Source: Paenibacillus agaridevorans | GTDB taxonomy: Bacteria > Bacillota > Bacilli > Paenibacillales > Paenibacillaceae | Assembly: GCF_003112455.1 (NCBI RefSeq) | Contig: NZ_BDQX01000356.1 | Coordinates: 34,335-88,490 of the forward strand | DNA: 54,156 nt | Direction: 5' to 3' | In this document: piece by piece, positions 50,823-54,156 of the stretch | Numbering within the stretch: the stretch's first letter is position 1 | Layout of the letters: each line of letters begins with the position of its first letter | Made by a program: the position numbers and the translations under genes | Notes under the pieces: model-generated | The model's database searches: none | Told to the model about the DNA's origin: nothing | The model's input: the letters and a program-made list of their open reading frames with translations, nothing else

Positions 50823-52355
50823 ATGAGAGTAAAGAAAATGTTCGGCGCGGCGACGACGGCGGTATTGGTTTCGTCGCTTGTGATGGCGGGTTGCGCAAGC
50901 AATGCGGAGACTGGCGGCAATGAAGGGAAGGCTCCGGCGAATACGGGGAGCGCGGCGCCAGCGCCGAAAGAAACGGTGACCTTGAAGGCGTATTTCCCGG
51001 GGGATAAACCGGCGGGTTTCGACGAGGTGCTGCAGGCGGTCAATGACAAATTGAAGGCGGACAACGTCGGGGCGGCCCTGAATGTCAATTTCCTGCCATG
51101 GACCGACTACGGCAATGCCGTATCCGTGAAGATGTCCGCCGGGGAAGATTTCGACATGTATTTGGATGCCCCGTGGTTGTCCATGAACCAGATGATCGCC
51201 AGCAATTCTTTGGTGCAGCTGGATGAGATGGTGGCCAAGCGTCCGGAGCTGCAAGCATCCATTCCCGAAGAGATGTGGGAGTACAACAAATTCGACGGCA
51301 AAATTATGGGCGTTCCGCTCGGCACGACTCAGGGGCAGCTGTACGGCCTGCTGATCCGCAAAGATTTGCGCGAGAAATACGGTCTTCCGGAGCTGAAAAC
51401 GCTCGACGATCTGGAAACCTTCTTGTATACGGTCAAAGAAAAGGAACAAGACGTCAAGCCCTTTGTCATCAACGGCATCAAAGCCGACAAACTGCCATTC
51501 ATACTGAGCGATTCCGCCAATCTGGCACTTGATGAGGTGCTTGAAATCGGCGTCAACATGTTCGCCTATTCCACCAAGGACAAGAAAGTCGTCGGTCAAT
51601 GGGAAAGCCCGATGATCGCCGACGCTTACGAGCGCGTCACCCGGTATTACCAGGACGGGATCCTCTCCAAAAATATTGCCCAGGAGCAAAATGCGGAAAC
51701 GCTGTTCAAGCAAGGCAAGTATGCAGCTACCTATTACGCAGCCGATGGGGTGGAAGGACTGAAGTATTCGGAAATGCTGCAAGACGGCAGCGATAAGCTG
51801 GAAGTGTTCATTCCGAACGGCGATCAGGCCAAGCCGTATACCGCTTTCCAGCAATGGAATTTCCTTTGCATTCCGGCTTCCTCCAAAAATCCCGAGCTGG
51901 CCATGGACGTAGCCAACTGGCTGTCGATTAAGGAAAATCACGATTTGATGGAATACGGGATTCAAGGCAAGGACTGGGAGCCTGTCGGAGAAACAAGCTA
52001 CAAGGTGCTGTCGAGCTACACATTCCCAGGCTACGTGCTGACCTGGCGTCCGACGCTTAACCGCACGCCGGACACGATGTCGGCAGATGACAAGAAATGG
52101 TTCGACTTCTCGACCAACCCTGCCAACTTCACGCTAAGTCCAACGGCCGGCTTTAACTTCAATGCGGAAAAGGTGAAGACGGAATACGCCAAAATTACGC
52201 CGCTTCACGATTCAATATTCCTGCCGCTGAACCAAGGTTTGTTGGCTGCCGAAGAAGGCAAGAAGACGCTGGGAGAGAAGATGGCCAGCCTCGGCGGACA
52301 AAAAGTGATCGATGAAATTCAGGCGCAAATCGACGCGGTTGTAGCAGGTAAATAA
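50823..52355 (+). CDS. Extracellular solute-binding lipoprotein (LplA-type), locus C
   Basis: 510 residues. Signal with lipobox MAGC (Cys23), a Gly/Ala/Pro-rich tether, then a family 1 binding domain (LKAYFPGDKPAGFDEVLQAVNDKL; MSAGEDFDMYLDAPWLSMNQMI; LLIRKDLREKYGLPELKTLDDLETFL; YTFPGYVLTWRPTLNR). RBS GGGGAGGG precedes the ATG. Paralogous to the locus A protein but about 60 residues shorter. It supplies the 48909/49860 permeases. Confidence 0.92.
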   Translation: MRVKKMFGAATTAVLVSSLVMAGCASNAETGGNEGKAPANTGSAAPAPKETVTLKAYFPGDKPAGFDEVLQAVNDKLKADNVGAALNVNFLPWTDYGNAVSVKMSAGEDFDMYLDAPWLSMNQMIASNSLVQLDEMVAKRPELQASIPEEMWEYNKFDGKIMGVPLGTTQGQLYGLLIRKDLREKYGLPELKTLDDLETFLYTVKEKEQDVKPFVINGIKADKLPFILSDSANLALDEVLEIGVNMFAYSTKDKKVVGQWESPMIADAYERVTRYYQDGILSKNIAQEQNAETLFKQGKYAATYYAADGVEGLKYSEMLQDGSDKLEVFIPNGDQAKPYTAFQQWNFLCIPASSKNPELAMDVANWLSIKENHDLMEYGIQGKDWEPVGETSYKVLSSYTFPGYVLTWRPTLNRTPDTMSADDKKWFDFSTNPANFTLSPTAGFNFNAEKVKTEYAKITPLHDSIFLPLNQGLLAAEEGKKTLGEKMASLGGQKVIDEIQAQIDAVVAGK

Positions 52356-52381
52356 CGGCACCCATGAAAGAGGTTTTGGTT

Positions 52382-53428
52382 ATGAACATAATACGCAGCG
52401 CGCAAAATCCCGTCATACGGGTGGAGGACGTAGCGCCTTCCCGCCCCGACTTTAAAGTGTTAGGCGCGTTTAATGCGGGCGTCGCGCAGCTGGGGGACGA
52501 AACGATCCTGCTGCTGCGCGTAGCGGAGGCGCCGGTAACGGACAATGCAGACGAGGTGCTCGTCCCACGGTTGAACGATGCCGGCACCTCCGTACTTATA
52601 GAACGTTACGACAAGGCCGATTCGCGCTATGATTTCTCCGACTCGCGCTTCATCTCGCAATACGGACGCACGATCATGCTGACTTCCTTGTCCCATCTCC
52701 GGGTGGCGCGCAGCAAGGACGGCATTCGATTCGAAGTTGAACCGCAGCCCGCTTTGTTTCCGGAGCATGCTCTGGAGGCTTGGGGGATCGAAGATCCGCG
52801 CGTGACGCAAATCGGGGACGTCTACTACATCACGTATAGCGCCGCGTCAGCGCATGGCGTCGGCGTCGGCTTGGTGGAGACTCGGGACTTTCGAGCGTTC
52901 AAACGCCGCGGGATGATGCTGGCTCCCGAAAATAAGGATGTCATGTTATTCCCGGAAAAAATAAACGGCAAATACTACGCCTTGCATCGTCCGGTACCGA
53001 AAGCGTTCGGCGCTCCCGAGATGTGGATTGCCGAGTCGCCCGATCTCGATCATTGGGGGAACCATCGTTTCCTGATGGGGTTAAGCGCGCAAGGCTGGGA
53101 TTCGGCCCGCATGGGCGGCGGCGCGGTCCCGATTCGAACCGAGCACGGCTGGCTCGCCCTGTACCACGGAGCGGACGCCAACCATCGTTATTGTATGGGC
53201 GCCGCGTTGCTTGACCTGGAGGATCCCGGGAAGGTCATCGCTAGATCCCGCATTCCGGTATTGGAGCCGGAAGCGGCGTACGAGGTGAACGGATTTTTCG
53301 GCAAGGTCGTCTTCTCCTGCGGGGCCTTGCTGCTGGATGGGACGGTACGCATGTATTACGGCGCGGCGGACGAAGTGATGGCCGTAGCGGACATCCCGCT
53401 GGAGACGATATTCAATACGTTTTCGTGA
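52382..53428 (+). CDS. GH130 family mannoside phosphorylase-like enzyme (copy C)
   Basis: 348 residues from ATG 52382 (AAAGAGG 8 bases upstream; the in-frame ATG 52364 has no RBS). GH130 landmarks: SHLRVARSKDG, WGIEDPRV with Asp138 as likely general acid, KDVMLFPEKI, YALHRPV, MWIAESPDLDHWGNH and LALYHGAD. Clear paralogue of the enzyme at 3297, but placed last, not first, in its operon. Differences in the substrate loops (residues about 55-100 and the region after HRP) suggest a different mannoside or chain length. A hairpin-rich region with a cre-like site follows. Confidence 0.9.
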   Translation: MNIIRSAQNPVIRVEDVAPSRPDFKVLGAFNAGVAQLGDETILLLRVAEAPVTDNADEVLVPRLNDAGTSVLIERYDKADSRYDFSDSRFISQYGRTIMLTSLSHLRVARSKDGIRFEVEPQPALFPEHALEAWGIEDPRVTQIGDVYYITYSAASAHGVGVGLVETRDFRAFKRRGMMLAPENKDVMLFPEKINGKYYALHRPVPKAFGAPEMWIAESPDLDHWGNHRFLMGLSAQGWDSARMGGGAVPIRTEHGWLALYHGADANHRYCMGAALLDLEDPGKVIARSRIPVLEPEAAYEVNGFFGKVVFSCGALLLDGTVRMYYGAADEVMAVADIPLETIFNTFS

Positions 53429-53485
53429 TGATTTCTTGCGCAAGGTTGAAGGCAGTTCTAGCTGCCTTCTCCCGTTCGGGAGAAA

Positions 53486-53499
53486 AGTAAGCGCTACCA
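53486..53499 (+). promoter_or_regulatory. cre-like site before the EEP nuclease gene
   Basis: AGTAAGCGCTACCA matches the cre pattern TGWNANCGNTNWCA at all but two defined positions. It follows a GAAGGCAG/CTGCCTTC hairpin (53449-53470) that may end the GH130 transcript. Candidate CcpA site. Confidence 0.4.
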
Positions 53500-53602
53500 G
53501 CGGTTTTCGAGGACGGATGGACAAAGGAGCGGATTCATATGGCACGTCAGAGGCAAAGGAAGGCAAGGCGGGTATGTCTTGCTGTTCAAGGAGGGAATGC
53601 GC

Positions 53603-54156
53603 ATGAGTAAACGCTGGAGTAGACTGTTGAAATCGTTGTTGGCATTGATTCTGTTAGCAGGAACGTGGGGCGGTATGCCTCTGGGTTCGATTCAAGCTGC
53701 GGAACGCGGCACGTTGAGCATGGATCAGACGGTTGTAGAGCGGGGGCAGCCGCTCACCATTCACTATACAGGTGCCCAAGGCAGCAAGGATTGGATCGGC
53801 ATTTATCGCGTTGGCGAAACGCCGAAAAAAGGGACAAACGCGTGGAAGTGGGAATATGTCGCCGACATGCCCTCCGGCACGGTCACGCTGACGGATGACA
53901 GCGAGGGACGCAAGGAGTACCCCAAACTGTCGGATTTGGCGACGGGCCAGTATTACATCGCCTTTTTGCTGAATGACGGGTATACGGAGCATGCCGACCG
54001 CTTCGCTTTCACCATAGTGGACGAAGTCGTCCCGGGGCCCGATCCGGACATGGAGCTCTCGGTCATGAGCTTCAATCTCTGGGCGGGAGATGCCATCAAA
54101 AAAGCCGGCAAGGAGAAGGTCATCGAGTTTCTGGCCGACGTCATCCGGACGGCGGG
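53603..54156 (+). CDS. Secreted endonuclease/exonuclease/phosphatase family protein (5' part)
   Basis: The first 184 codons are present and the gene runs off the right edge. ATG 53603 lies about 8 bases after GGAGGG. Signal peptide about 1-34 (LLKSLLALILLAGTWGGMPLGSIQA). Residues about 38-142 form an Ig-like domain (GQPLTIHYTGAQGSKDWIGIYRVGE; GQYYIAFLLNDGYTEHADRFAFTI) seen ahead of secreted phosphoesterases. LSVMSFNLWAGD (about 152-163) starts the EEP nuclease/phosphatase domain with its first metal-binding Asn. Possible roles: extracellular nuclease or sphingomyelinase-like phosphodiesterase; the catalytic His/Asp motifs lie beyond the window. Confidence 0.8.
   Translation, partial: MSKRWSRLLKSLLALILLAGTWGGMPLGSIQAAERGTLSMDQTVVERGQPLTIHYTGAQGSKDWIGIYRVGETPKKGTNAWKWEYVADMPSGTVTLTDDSEGRKEYPKLSDLATGQYYIAFLLNDGYTEHADRFAFTIVDEVVPGPDPDMELSVMSFNLWAGDAIKKAGKEKVIEFLADVIRTA

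Noticed and set aside
50778..51965. 395-codon minus-strand open frame
   Set aside because: Antisense to the locus C binding-protein gene; composition is that of a mirror frame.

Overview
The window looks like chromosome from a spore-forming, moderately GC-rich Firmicute of the Paenibacillaceae (Paenibacillus or Cohnella type). Reasons: strong GGAGG-type ribosome sites, YesM/YesN and membrane-AraC regulators beside LplB/YtcP-type sugar permeases, BlaI/M56 and LtaS-like genes, a GerPA/GerPF-like germination protein, and many TTG/GTG starts. This is inference from gene content; no taxonomic search was possible.

Three carbohydrate loci dominate, and all point to mannose-containing glycans. Locus A (288-10657): histidine kinase and AraC-type response regulator, a GH130 mannoside phosphorylase-like enzyme, two permeases, a solute-binding lipoprotein, an unclassified 543-residue enzyme-like protein, and a DUF1861 (GT108-like) protein. 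Locus B (23272-32658): a GntR/LacI-type regulator, a DUF5050-like secreted protein, a second ABC importer with a consensus promoter overlain by a palindrome and followed by a cre-like site, a secreted GH76 endo-alpha-mannanase with a CBM, a decayed GH76 relic, and a cytoplasmic GH76. Locus C (46343-53428): a membrane-bound AraC regulator, a third importer paralogous to that of A, and a second GH130. No importer has its own ATPase gene here, so a shared MsmX-type ATPase encoded elsewhere is expected. The proposed flow is outside cutting of alpha-mannan by GH76, import of oligosaccharides, and intracellular trimming and phosphorolysis.

Between these loci lie cell-envelope genes: a chrA-like transporter; a cassette of two LtaS-like synthases, an SGNH protein and an MBOAT acyltransferase (14386-20958), suggesting synthesis plus O-acylation of a surface glycerol-phosphate polymer; a BlaI repressor with an M56-M23 fusion sensor/peptidase and three matching operator palindromes (21117-23151); an ECF sigma factor with its anti-sigma partner; and a bactofilin with its M23 partner.

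The stretch from about 38050 to 40830 differs in composition from its surroundings: AT-rich genes (M24 peptidase, Ltp-repeat membrane protein, truncated HAD gene), an inverted-repeat element, and nine tandem 51-bp repeats. It reads as an accessory, partly decayed insertion region. The rest (DUF2500, SgrR-like regulator, DUF4173, metallophosphoesterase, GNAT, HisJ) is ordinary chromosomal content. The right edge cuts a secreted endonuclease/exonuclease/phosphatase-family gene.
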